Notes under the pieces: model-generated | Database searches by the model: none | Seen by the model: only the letters and a program-made list of their open reading frames with translations | What the model was told of the DNA's origin: nothing | Made by a program: the position numbers and the translations under genes | Assembly (NCBI RefSeq): GCF_049116215.1 | Contig: NZ_JAGDZB010000003.1 | Span: 558,001 to 622,000, forward strand | DNA: 64,000 nucleotides | Origin: Shimia sp049116215 | GTDB taxonomy: Bacteria > Pseudomonadota > Alphaproteobacteria > Rhodobacterales > Rhodobacteraceae | Reading direction: 5' to 3' | Shown: positions 9,396 to 17,876 of the stretch, piece after piece | Numbering within the stretch: the stretch's first letter is position 1 | How the letters are laid out: each line of letters starts with the position of its first letter

Positions 9396-10181
9396 TCAAT
9401 CGCTGTGAATTCGAATCGAAGCCGTTACCGGTTTGTCTCCGATCACGTAGGCGCGATGGTCGTTGGTCGACAATGTGATCCGAATCTCGTGCTGACCGGG
9501 AGGCAAGTGGCCTATTTTTGTTGTCGGGCTAAAGAGCCTGCCGAGTTTCAAACCGTTGAGATAGATGTGGCCGTGGCCGGTGCCCGGAACATGTGGCCCG
9601 TCGACAAGGTTTGGCGTGAATTCGAAGTCGTCAGAGAGAACGTCAATCTGCCAGCCGTCTTCGGTTTCATTGGCGGAGATCGCAATACGTGGCGCTGGCT
9701 CTCCGTCGCCCACCTGACAAATATCCCCGATGCCAAAGAGACCCACATCTGCCGCTTTGCCAGAAACTTTGGGGGCTACCAGGCGTGCGCGTGTCGTGAT
9801 CGTGCCAGCCTTTTCAAACGACAATGAAATTGGGAAGGTCCGCCCGTCTGCCAAGTCGCCGCCAATGCCATTCAGTGTCAGAAAAATCCCGTCTGCGGCC
9901 AGAGAAGTACGGGAATTGGCGGGCAGAGCGAGCAGCCCATGATTTTCGCTGAACGTCGCATCTTGTGCGTGTGTGGCACTGGCAGACATCAGTTGGTCCG
10001 GTGGTCCGACATTCTCCATCGTGACAAATACGGCGAGCTGGTTCGGCTGTGCCGCGAGCGGTGCCGCGGTCGCGTTGGACAACAAAATTTGGGCCTCGGA
10101 TTTTGGTTTCAAAGCAACCCAACCGAGCCCGACAATCAAGCCAAACAGCGCCAAAACCCCCGCAATCTTTCGCACTTTCAT
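9396..10181 (-). CDS. Exported PCu(A)C-domain-like protein with extra C-terminal domain
   Basis: Protein of 261 residues with an N-terminal membrane/signal segment (about 7-23). Residues about 50-130 resemble the PCu(A)C (DUF461) periplasmic copper chaperone fold (DQLMSASATHAQDATF, then DLADGRTFPISLSFEKAG). The HxM / Met ligands of true chaperones are not evident, so copper binding is uncertain. The C-terminal part (about 160-261) contains HVPGTGHGHIYLNG and LPPGQHEIRITLSTNDH, like small periplasmic domains that I cannot name firmly. It is divergent, by 28 bp, from a polytopic membrane protein gene. Confidence 0.65.
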   Translation of the reverse strand: MKVRKIAGVLALFGLIVGLGWVALKPKSEAQILLSNATAAPLAAQPNQLAVFVTMENVGPPDQLMSASATHAQDATFSENHGLLALPANSRTSLAADGIFLTLNGIGGDLADGRTFPISLSFEKAGTITTRARLVAPKVSGKAADVGLFGIGDICQVGDGEPAPRIAISANETEDGWQIDVLSDDFEFTPNLVDGPHVPGTGHGHIYLNGLKLGRLFSPTTKIGHLPPGQHEIRITLSTNDHRAYVIGDKPVTASIRIHSD

Positions 10182-10209
10182 CTCATAAACCCGTCGCTAT
10201 ATTCGCCGC

Positions 10210-11643
10210 ATGATCGTCACGATGTCCCACCAAACACCCAGTTTCAAGCGCTGGCGCCTTATCTGTGGACCCGCGTTTGCTGGTGTTACAATGGTCTCTG
10301 GCCCCGCATGGGCCCACACCTCAGAGGGCGGCTTCGTGCTGCTTCTACCGACGGATTTTTACATCGCCTCAGGTGTATTTGCGGTGGCTTTGACAGTCGC
10401 ATTTATGGCATTTTTGCCAAGCAGCGCCGCGTTGCGGATTTTCACGCCCCTAAGACTTTGGCGTAATCGGTCGAGCCTTTCACCCAAAGTACCTAGCCTG
10501 CTATCCAGCGTTATTCTTATGTGGCTTGTTTATATTGGCTTGAACGGGTCTCGCGATCCATTCGCCAATCCATTGCCCCTAACAATCTGGACCGTTTGGT
10601 GGGTTGGGCTTGTTTTTGTGCAGGGATTTGTCATGGACCTTTGGCGTTGGATAAATCCGTGGACTGGGCCTGTTTGGATCTTGCAATCCCTGATGGGGCA
10701 TCAGCCAAAATTTCGGTTGTCTCCAAAACTTGGCCACAGCCTTGGCGTGGTGTCCTTTTTGGGATTTGTCACATTTTTGCTGGCGGACATAGCTCCTTCT
10801 GATCCTGCGCGATTGGCTCGGGCTGTGGCGGCGTATTGGCTGTTGCATCTGATTGGCACTCTGCTGTTTGGCCATCGTTGGGCTTTGAGGGCTGAAGGCA
10901 TAGGCATGGTTATGCAGCTCTACGCGCGTTTGGCACCGTTTGGCCGGTACTCGAAAAGTCGAGCCTTTGGACTTTGGGGCTGGCAAATTGCTCAACGCCG
11001 TGCGGTGCCGCCGGGGTTGGCACTGTTGTGCCTGTTGGTGCTGGGCAGCGGTAGCTTTGATGGCGTGAACGAAACCTTTTGGTGGCTGGCACAGATTGGC
11101 TTGAACCCGCTGGAGTTTCCCGGTCGCTCAGCGGTTATTTGGCAAACTCTGGCCGGGCTGATATTGAGCAATGTGCTGCTGGTTGGGGTCTTTGCTGCGA
11201 CGCTTTGGATGGGGTTGATGCTCGGACGGGTCACCGACGTAAGCCTTGCAACTGCGTTTTGCCTTTTTGCTCCCACAGTATTGCCAATCGCGCTCGGGTA
11301 TCATTTTGCGCACTACTTCACGAGCTTTCTTGTAGAGGCACAGTATGCGCTGATCTCGGCGACCGATCCTTGGGCACGGGGGCAGGATCTATTGGGGCTC
11401 GGACATGTCTACGTGACCACCGGATTTTTTAACACTCAAGAGAGTGTGCGCGTCCTCTGGCTGTGCCAGGCAGGTGGTGTTGTGATCGGCCATATCGTGG
11501 CGGTTTTGCTTGCCCACGCGGTTGCTGTCCGGCACTTCGGATCCGCGCGCATGGCGCTCCTGTCTCAGGTGCCCCTCGCTATCTTTATGATTTGCTACAC
11601 CTTTTTTGGCCTTTGGCTGCTTGCATCCCCGCGCGGCTTCTGA
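10210..11643 (+). CDS. Polytopic inner-membrane protein with signal peptide and histidine motifs
   Basis: 477 residues. A predicted signal peptide ends in GPAWA, leaving a mature N-terminus HTSEGGFVLLLPTD, followed by about ten or more hydrophobic segments. A striking motif GYHFAHYF lies at about residues 364-371. Relatives have been annotated as fenitrothion-hydrolase-like proteins, but I would not transfer that function. The start could also be ATG 10222; neither has a clear ribosome site. The shared promoter region with the PCu(A)C-like gene suggests joint, perhaps metal-related, work. Confidence 0.6.
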   Translation: MIVTMSHQTPSFKRWRLICGPAFAGVTMVSGPAWAHTSEGGFVLLLPTDFYIASGVFAVALTVAFMAFLPSSAALRIFTPLRLWRNRSSLSPKVPSLLSSVILMWLVYIGLNGSRDPFANPLPLTIWTVWWVGLVFVQGFVMDLWRWINPWTGPVWILQSLMGHQPKFRLSPKLGHSLGVVSFLGFVTFLLADIAPSDPARLARAVAAYWLLHLIGTLLFGHRWALRAEGIGMVMQLYARLAPFGRYSKSRAFGLWGWQIAQRRAVPPGLALLCLLVLGSGSFDGVNETFWWLAQIGLNPLEFPGRSAVIWQTLAGLILSNVLLVGVFAATLWMGLMLGRVTDVSLATAFCLFAPTVLPIALGYHFAHYFTSFLVEAQYALISATDPWARGQDLLGLGHVYVTTGFFNTQESVRVLWLCQAGGVVIGHIVAVLLAHAVAVRHFGSARMALLSQVPLAIFMICYTFFGLWLLASPRGF

Positions 11644-11750
11644 CACAACACGCGCCCTCTAGACAGAACCGTCATTCATTCGCACTCTAACAGCTGTGAA
11701 GAGTAACGGAATTTTCGGTCACAGACCATGTGAACACAGGGGGTAAAGTG

Positions 11751-13055
11751 ATGACCAAATCCAAGACCGTACCAGTAACAGGAGCGCAGCCAACACGGCG
11801 TGATGCGCTCAAAACTTTGGCGCTTGGCGGAGGTGCCGCAGCAGCCATGCCGCTTTGGGCGCGCTACGCAGGGGCGCAAACGTCCGAGCCAATCAAAGTG
11901 GGCTTTCAGGTGCACCGAACCGGCATCGGCGCCGCCTATGGGCGGTGGTATGATCGCACAACATCTGCGGCCGCCGCTCTGATCAACGAGCAAGGCGGCA
12001 TCAATGGACGCCCGCTGGAGATTGTGGCTGAAGACGACGGGACCGATCCCAAACGTGGGGCCGAGGTGGTTGAGAAGTTTGCCACGCAGCACAACTGTGA
12101 CATCGGCTTTGGCACTTTGTTCTCTCATGTCGTGATCGGCTCCGCGCCGCGTGCTGGAGAGTTGAAGCTACCGTACTTTGTGGTGTCTGAAGGCCACCAC
12201 GTGGCGAGCGGGATGTTGAACCGCTACACGTTGCAGCCGGGCATCACGGATGTGAAGAGCCAGGTGCAGGCGATGGCGCCATTTGTGGCGGAGAACCTTG
12301 GTAAGAAGGTTACGATGATCTTCCCGGACTTTGCGTTTGGGCATGACCACCGCGATTATTTCACTGCGGCGATTGAGGCGCAGGGTGGTGAAGTTCTGGA
12401 GCATATTGCGATCCCGCCTACAGAGACATCCTTCACCAAGTACTTCCCAAAAATCCCGCGTGACACGGAAGTGATCTATCACGTCATGGTTGGACCGGCC
12501 GTGCTGACCTTTGTGAAAGAGCTCGGTGAGTTTTTTGGGCCGCAACGTCCGGAAATGTTTGGCTTTATCGACAGCTTGGAAGCAGTGGATATTGGCAGCC
12601 CAGGACTTGAGTTTCTGGATGGCACCTACTTCTGGGAAGGCAATCCGCGTTATGCGCAGGAAGATCAGTCCGAATATGACGCCTTTTTCCGGGAACGGGT
12701 TGGTGTGGACGCCAACGGCGCTTCCGTGAGTGATCCCAAAGACGTGTCCACTTACGCGCATATGTTTGGCTGCTGGGAAACGCTGCACGTTGTGAAAGCT
12801 GGGATGGAGAGTGCCGGATATCGCGGGCCGCAGGATCGTGCTGCGCTAGTTGAGGCCGTGGAAGCGATGACCGACATGCCGCATTCCAACGCGCACCCAC
12901 AAGGGGGAAAAATCTTCAACGGCAAAACCCACCAGGTGTTTGGCCATCAATACATCACCAAAGTGGTGGATGGAAAATTGCTCTTGGTGCACACCACGTC
13001 GATTGAAGACACGTTCTATCCGGACGAGGTGGATTACACCTCGCAGGCGCTCTGA
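11751..13055 (+). CDS. ABC transporter substrate-binding protein, Tat-exported (Peripla_BP_6 type)
   Basis: Periplasmic receptor of the second branched-chain/amide-type importer, 434 residues. The N-terminus carries a twin-arginine signal (TRRDALKTLALGGGAAAA) with a probable AGAQT cleavage region, then a type I periplasmic-binding fold (GFQVHRTGIGAAYG, INEQGGINGRPLE). I chose ATG 11751 with AGGGGG upstream over an in-frame GTG at 11730. It heads the operon with livHMGF. It resembles urea/short-amide receptors more than LivJ in overall style, but the ligand is not certain. Confidence 0.9.
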   Translation: MTKSKTVPVTGAQPTRRDALKTLALGGGAAAAMPLWARYAGAQTSEPIKVGFQVHRTGIGAAYGRWYDRTTSAAAALINEQGGINGRPLEIVAEDDGTDPKRGAEVVEKFATQHNCDIGFGTLFSHVVIGSAPRAGELKLPYFVVSEGHHVASGMLNRYTLQPGITDVKSQVQAMAPFVAENLGKKVTMIFPDFAFGHDHRDYFTAAIEAQGGEVLEHIAIPPTETSFTKYFPKIPRDTEVIYHVMVGPAVLTFVKELGEFFGPQRPEMFGFIDSLEAVDIGSPGLEFLDGTYFWEGNPRYAQEDQSEYDAFFRERVGVDANGASVSDPKDVSTYAHMFGCWETLHVVKAGMESAGYRGPQDRAALVEAVEAMTDMPHSNAHPQGGKIFNGKTHQVFGHQYITKVVDGKLLLVHTTSIEDTFYPDEVDYTSQAL

Positions 13056-13109
13056 GAGTGAACTTGGGTGCGGTGCTCAAGCCGCGCCCATTTTGAGGCG
13101 AGGGTGTTG

Positions 13110-14036
13110 ATGGATTTTGGACCATATTTGATGCTTGCCACGTTGGAGGGCGCGGTCACGGCAGCTGTCTTGGCGTTGACCGCTTCTGGCTTGGCGTTGG
13201 TGTTTGGGGTTATGCGGGTGGTGAACGTCGCGCATGGTGAGTTTTTTATGCTGGGTGCGGTCTTGGCCTGGTGGGTCACGCATATGTTGGGTGGCTCAGC
13301 GGCTTTTGGCTTTGTTATCGCACTGATTGTCGTGCCGGTTTTGGTGGGTCTTTTGGCGGTGGTGACGGATTTGACCGTTCTGAAACGGATCAACTATGAT
13401 CCGGAACGTACCATTGTTGCGACCATCGGTATTTTATATATTTTGCAGCAGGTTACCTTGATGACCTACGGACCAGATGCGCGGCCCGTGGTGCCGCCGT
13501 TTAACACTCGTCTGGCCCTACCTTGGTTTGAGTTTGTCGATAGAAAAATCAGTCTGTATTGGCCCTGGGGGTTGTCTATCACCAGCTACAAACTTGCGGT
13601 GATCGGTGCTGCCGGATTGGTGTTGATTGGTCTTTGGGTTCTGATGACGCGTTCCAAACTGGGACTGTTGATGCGGGCCACCGAACAGGACCGCGATATG
13701 GCTTTGGCCTTCGGCATCCCGGTGGAAAGGGTTTACGCTTTGGTGTTTGGCCTTGGGGCAGCCATGGCCGCATTGGCAGCGGTGTTGATTGTGCCGATTC
13801 AGCAGGCGCATTATCTGATGGGCCATGATCCGCTGTTGCTCAGCTTTATTGTGGTCATCATCGGTGGATTGGGCAGCTTGCCTGGAACCGTACTGGCTGC
13901 GTTGCTGATCGGGCTATCTGACGGAATTATTTCGGTTTTCTTCTCTCCGACACTGGCAAAAATCCTCGCGACACTGCTGGTGGCGCTTGTTTTGGTGTTC
14001 CGGCCTCAGGGCCTGTTTGGAGCGCGTGACACATGA
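13110..14036 (+). CDS. livH: ABC transporter permease LivH
   Basis: Inner-membrane permease, 308 residues. ATG 13110 is preceded by a purine-rich GAGGCGAGGG site; an ATG at 13068 in the same frame would add 14 poorly conserved residues. The family motifs VFGVMRVVNVAHGEFFMLGA (N-terminal) and VVIIGGLGSLPGTVLAALLIG (C-terminal) are clear. It overlaps livM as ATGA. Confidence 0.92.
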   Translation: MDFGPYLMLATLEGAVTAAVLALTASGLALVFGVMRVVNVAHGEFFMLGAVLAWWVTHMLGGSAAFGFVIALIVVPVLVGLLAVVTDLTVLKRINYDPERTIVATIGILYILQQVTLMTYGPDARPVVPPFNTRLALPWFEFVDRKISLYWPWGLSITSYKLAVIGAAGLVLIGLWVLMTRSKLGLLMRATEQDRDMALAFGIPVERVYALVFGLGAAMAALAAVLIVPIQQAHYLMGHDPLLLSFIVVIIGGLGSLPGTVLAALLIGLSDGIISVFFSPTLAKILATLLVALVLVFRPQGLFGARDT

Positions 14037-14980
14037 CTGGAGACATTCGGAAATCTCTGCTTCTGCACGGCGGCGTGCTGACTGTGTTGTTTGCCTCGCA
14101 ATTTGTGCTGCCTGCATACCATCACGGCAATCTGGCGCGGATCATGGTGCTGGCCAGTTACGCGATGGGTTACAATTTGTTGTTTGGCTACACGGGGTTG
14201 TTAAGCCTTGGTCATGCGCTGTTCTTTGCGGCAGGTCTTTATGGCATGGGGTTGGCAATATCACAGTTTAGCGTGAGCGCTGGCGTCGCCTTGGCAGTGG
14301 GTGTTCTATTTGGCACCCTTGTAGGCGTCGCGATTGGCGCCTTGGCACTGCGTACAGAGGGGGTCGCGTTTATGATTGTGACACTGATGTTCGCGCAGGC
14401 CGGGTACCTTACAATCCTGTACTTTGGACAATACACCAGAGGGGACGAGGGGTTTGTTATTGCGCAGGCACATCGGAACATTGCTGGATGGGATCTGTCC
14501 GACCCGTCAATACGATATTTTTCTGCATTTATAGTATTTAGTGCCGCCTTGTTAATGTGCTTGGCAGTGGTAAAATCACGCTTTGGAAAAGTGCTCATCG
14601 CCATTCGCGAAAACGAAGAGCGTGCTCGCATGCTTGGGTATGACGTGGACAGGTACAAGTTGGCAGCGATTGGATTGTCCGCATCTCTGGCTGCGTTGGC
14701 CGGGGCTGCGTATGGGGTGTTGTTTGGGTATGTCGGGGCCTCTTTTGCATCGGTCCAATACTCAATTTTACCCTTACTGTGGGTCCTGCTGGGCGGTACG
14801 GGAACAGTCCTTGGACCATTGGTTGGAACGCTGTTTATGTTTTACCTAATTGATCTAAGTTCCGGCGTCACAACCGCTTACATGTTGATTGCCGGTGTGG
14901 TTTTGGTGTTCCTTACGTTGTTTGCGCCGCAAGGTTTAATGGGCGAGTTGCGTCGTCGGGCTATTCGGTGGCTTCCATGA
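14033..14980 (+). CDS. livM: ABC transporter permease LivM
   Basis: Inner-membrane permease, 315 residues, with the LivM motifs YNLLFGYTGLLSLGHALFF and LGGTGTVLGPLVG. The 3' half of the gene (from about 14400) is visibly richer in A+T than its neighbours. The end overlaps livG by 4 bases. Confidence 0.92.
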   Translation: MTGDIRKSLLLHGGVLTVLFASQFVLPAYHHGNLARIMVLASYAMGYNLLFGYTGLLSLGHALFFAAGLYGMGLAISQFSVSAGVALAVGVLFGTLVGVAIGALALRTEGVAFMIVTLMFAQAGYLTILYFGQYTRGDEGFVIAQAHRNIAGWDLSDPSIRYFSAFIVFSAALLMCLAVVKSRFGKVLIAIRENEERARMLGYDVDRYKLAAIGLSASLAALAGAAYGVLFGYVGASFASVQYSILPLLWVLLGGTGTVLGPLVGTLFMFYLIDLSSGVTTAYMLIAGVVLVFLTLFAPQGLMGELRRRAIRWLP

Positions 14981-15699
14981 CCCTCTTATCTGCCAATAGA
15001 TTAATTAAGAGATTCAACGGCTTGCTCGCAGTAGACGGGGTAGGACTTGACGTGCCACATGGCCAAGTTCGCGCCCTAATTGGGCCAAATGGCGCCGGCA
15101 AAACCACGTTGGTCGGGATGTTGTCAGGTCGTATCGCACCGTCGTCCGGTCGCATCACCTTTGATGGGAATGACGTGACCAGCTGGCCGGCACATAAACG
15201 CATTGCGGCAGGTATTAGCTACACTTTTCAAATCACATCCATATTTCCAAACCTGAGTGTGTGGGAAAACGTGGCTTTGGCGGCGCGGCGAAAGCGAACA
15301 ACAACTGAGGCGGTAGAAAACGCAGTTCGCGCGGCTTTGGACGAAGTCGGGTTGGAGGCACGGCAAACAGTGGATGCCGGGGATCTGAGCTACGGGCACC
15401 AGCGCTTGTTGGAGATTGCAATGGGCCTGGCGCAGGCACCAAAATTGTTGATTTTGGACGAACCAACACAAGGATTGGCCGATGGTGAAGTGGCTGATTT
15501 CGTGAGATTGCTCGCCAAGCTACGCGGCCACATCACCGTTCTGTTGATTGAGCATAATATGGATGTTGTCATGCAAGTGGCTGATTTCGTGACGGTTTTG
15601 GATTCTGGTAGGGTGATTTTTGAGGGAGCACCGGAAGAGGTCAAAGCAAGCGAGACAGTGCAGGTGGCGTATCTAGGAGGTGGTGATGCTGCGGCTTGA
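14977..15699 (+). CDS. livG: ABC transporter ATP-binding protein LivG
   Basis: Cytoplasmic ATPase, 240 residues. Walker A GPNGAGKTT, signature LSYGHQRLLEIAM and Walker B LLILDEPTQGLADG are present. I chose ATG 14977, which overlaps the livM stop as ATGA, over GTG 14968. The C-terminal end overlaps livF by 14 bp. Confidence 0.92.
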   Translation: MTLLSANRLIKRFNGLLAVDGVGLDVPHGQVRALIGPNGAGKTTLVGMLSGRIAPSSGRITFDGNDVTSWPAHKRIAAGISYTFQITSIFPNLSVWENVALAARRKRTTTEAVENAVRAALDEVGLEARQTVDAGDLSYGHQRLLEIAMGLAQAPKLLILDEPTQGLADGEVADFVRLLAKLRGHITVLLIEHNMDVVMQVADFVTVLDSGRVIFEGAPEEVKASETVQVAYLGGGDAAA

Positions 15700-16381
15700 G
15701 GGGGTGTCGGCAGGATATGGGCGGGCGCAGGTGTTGCGGGAGGTGTCTTTTGAAGCGAAGGCAGGGGAAATCCTGTGCTTGGTCGGACGCAATGGCGCGG
15801 GCAAAACAACCACGCTTAAGGCGATCATGGGATTGCTGCCACTGATGGCCGGAAACGTCACGTTGGAAGAGACTGTCTTGTCATCATTGCCAGCCCATTT
15901 TGTGCCTCGCCACGGAGTTGGTTATGTGCCGCAAGGGCGGCGTTTGTTTGGCGCGTTGACGGTTGCGGAAAACCTTGAGGTCGGGCGTTTGACAAACGGT
16001 AAGGACCGGCTTGTTGTAGAGGAAATTCTTTCAATCTTTCCCAGGCTTGCGGAGAGATTTCGGCAGCGCGCCAACACCTTAAGCGGCGGTGAACAACAAA
16101 TGTTGGCGATGGGCCGTGCGATGTGTCTGCGCCCTAAAGTGCTGTTGCTGGACGAGCCAACGGAAGGGCTACAACCGTCTTTGATCGTTGCGATTCAGGA
16201 CGCGACTATCCGGATGCGAGAGCAAGGCGTTGCGGTTGTGTTGGTGGAGCAGCGGTTGGACGCGATTGTCGAACTGGCAGATCACGTGGCGCTCCTGGAA
16301 AATGGACGGATAAGAGGCATAATGACGCGTTCAGAGATGGCTTCTAACCCGAAAAAACTGGCGTCACATCTTGGGGTTTGA
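15686..16381 (+). CDS. livF: ABC transporter ATP-binding protein LivF
   Basis: Second ATPase of the importer, 231 residues. Walker A GRNGAGKTT, signature LSGGEQQMLAMGRAM and Walker B VLLLDEPTEGLQP are present. AGGAGG at 15675-15680 favours ATG 15686; in-frame GTG codons at 15680 and 15683 are alternatives. It is last in its operon, and an 11-bp tandem repeat array follows before the convergent MarR gene. Confidence 0.92.
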   Translation: MLRLEGVSAGYGRAQVLREVSFEAKAGEILCLVGRNGAGKTTTLKAIMGLLPLMAGNVTLEETVLSSLPAHFVPRHGVGYVPQGRRLFGALTVAENLEVGRLTNGKDRLVVEEILSIFPRLAERFRQRANTLSGGEQQMLAMGRAMCLRPKVLLLDEPTEGLQPSLIVAIQDATIRMREQGVAVVLVEQRLDAIVELADHVALLENGRIRGIMTRSEMASNPKKLASHLGV

Positions 16382-16400
16382 CGCAGTAAAAACCACGTCG

Positions 16401-16433
16401 GTATTGCGTCTGTATCGCGACTGTATTGCGGAG
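16401..16433 (+). repeat. 11-bp tandem repeat array, copy 1
   Basis: Three consecutive 11-mers, GTATTGCGTCT, GTATCGCGACT and GTATTGCGGAG, lie between the convergent livF and MarR genes; a degenerate earlier unit ending ACGTCG lies at about 16391-16400. A second, homologous array is at 50659-50702. Confidence 0.75.
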
Positions 16434-16461
16434 GTGCAAAAATCACCTTGAATCCGATTCA

Positions 16462-16911
16462 TCACGTGAGCTTCTTCAACAGCAAAAGGAAGATCGTTTG
16501 TTCTGCTTCGTTCAAAGGCGCAAGCGTGTCTTGGGTGATTTGGTGGGCGGCGGGCGCAACAGCTTCGAAAAGATCCCAACCTTGCGCAGTGGGCTTGAGC
16601 AATATGCGGCGTTGGTCAGTCGGGTCCGGGGAACTGGTCACAAGGTCTTTGGCGCGCAGACGATCGACCACGCCTTTGATTGTGGCGCCGTCCATTGCTG
16701 TGGCGCGGCCTAAGGCGTTTTGCGACACAGCGCCATGTTCGCAAAGTTTGGAAAGCGCGGCAAACTGGGTAGGGGTTAAATCAGAGATGGCATCCGCGAA
16801 TATCGACAAATGCCGTTGATTGGCGCGGCGAATTAAGAAACCAACTTGGTCGTCCAACGCGTAGGAGTCTGCGGCGGCTGATGCGGTGAGTTGTGGGGTT
16901 TCGGAGGTCAT
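16462..16911 (-). CDS. MarR-family transcriptional regulator
   Basis: Winged-helix repressor, 149 residues from ATG 16911. The core LTPTQFAALSKLCEHGAVSQ and DGATIKGVVDRLRAKDLV are typical of the MarR fold, with the wing at SPDPTDQRRILL. An upstream start at 16983 or 16995 would add residues without family support; no strong ribosome site marks either. It is divergent from the molybdenum hydroxylase operon and convergent with the ABC importer, so it probably responds to an aromatic or heteroaromatic substrate. Confidence 0.85.
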   Translation of the reverse strand: MTSETPQLTASAAADSYALDDQVGFLIRRANQRHLSIFADAISDLTPTQFAALSKLCEHGAVSQNALGRATAMDGATIKGVVDRLRAKDLVTSSPDPTDQRRILLKPTAQGWDLFEAVAPAAHQITQDTLAPLNEAEQTIFLLLLKKLT

Positions 16912-16992
16912 CTCAGGAAGCCTTGTTGCGGGCGCTGATGTGCGATTTGTTGACAGACGTGTAAAAGCTGCCGCAAAATCCATTGGTATACA

Positions 16993-17006
16993 CACAAGTT
17001 TTTGTG
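16993..17006. promoter_or_regulatory. Candidate MarR operator between MarR gene and Mo-hydroxylase operon
   Basis: Inverted repeat CACAA-GTTT-TTGTG lies in the 122-bp divergent gap, 28 bp before the operon's first start codon. MarR proteins usually bind such short palindromes between divergent genes; assignment is inference. Confidence 0.4.
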
Positions 17007-17033
17007 CGCGCCCTGACGATTTGAGAGGTCACC

Positions 17034-17876
17034 ATGGGGATTTATCATCGCCCCGGCAAGTTGAAAGATGCGCTCGCTGTATTGGCGACAACTGGCGCGC
17101 GGCCCGTGGCTGGGTGCACGGATGTTTTTGCTGGCACCGACGCGCAGGAATTGCGGGGCGAGGTGTTGGACGTGACGGCAATCGACGGGCTGCGCGGGAT
17201 TTCAAAAACACACGTTGGATGGCGCATCGGTGCTACAACAACCTGGCGCGACGTCCTTGGTACCAAGCTTCCGCCGGCTTTTGACATGCTCCAACAAGCC
17301 GCACGTGAGATTGGCGGGCTGCAAGTTCAGAACGCGGGTACAGTGGCTGGCAACCTTTGCAATGGGTCTCCAGCGGCAGACGGGGTGCCGCCGTTGTTGG
17401 CGCTTAATGCTCAGGTCGAATTGGCGTCGGAGCAGGGGACCCGGATCATCGATTTGGTGGACTTTGTGATTGGGCCGAGAGCCACAACCCGCCGCGAAGA
17501 TGAGTTGGTGAGCGCTGTGTTGGTGCCGGACGCCAGTGTGTCGGGGGACAGCCGATTCCTAAAGTTGGGCGCACGCAAACATTTGGTGATTTCGATTGCG
17601 ATGGTAGCTGTGCGTCTCGACGTGCAAGACGAGATCATTTGCGACGCAGCAGTGGCCATAGGGGCCTGCGGGCCGGTTGCAACGCGGGCAGAAGTTTTGG
17701 AAAGCGCGTTGGTTGGAACACGTGCCGACCAAGCTGACCGATTGGTCAGCACGGCGCGTCTTGAAGATGTTTTGACGCCTATTTCGGATGTGAGGGGCGA
17801 GGCAAGCTACCGCAAAGCTGCGGCGTTGGAGCTTGTTCAGCGCGGGATCTCTGATGTCTTGGAAATGCGCTCATGA
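17034..17876 (+). CDS. FAD-binding subunit of a molybdenum hydroxylase (xanthine dehydrogenase family)
   Basis: Carries electrons from the Fe-S clusters to its acceptor; 280 residues. The FAD_binding_5 domain shows ARPVAGCTDVFAGT and VQNAGTVAGNLCNGSPAADG, and the C-terminal CO_deh_flav_C domain follows (about 170-275). It overlaps the next gene as ATGA. Normally the FAD subunit sits with separate small and large subunits; here the partner is a small-large fusion. Confidence 0.88.
   Translation: MGIYHRPGKLKDALAVLATTGARPVAGCTDVFAGTDAQELRGEVLDVTAIDGLRGISKTHVGWRIGATTTWRDVLGTKLPPAFDMLQQAAREIGGLQVQNAGTVAGNLCNGSPAADGVPPLLALNAQVELASEQGTRIIDLVDFVIGPRATTRREDELVSAVLVPDASVSGDSRFLKLGARKHLVISIAMVAVRLDVQDEIICDAAVAIGACGPVATRAEVLESALVGTRADQADRLVSTARLEDVLTPISDVRGEASYRKAAALELVQRGISDVLEMRS

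Noticed and set aside
10210..11643. Annotating the membrane protein as fenitrothion hydrolase
   Set aside because: The name comes from remembered annotations of relatives; nothing in the sequence shows organophosphate hydrolysis.
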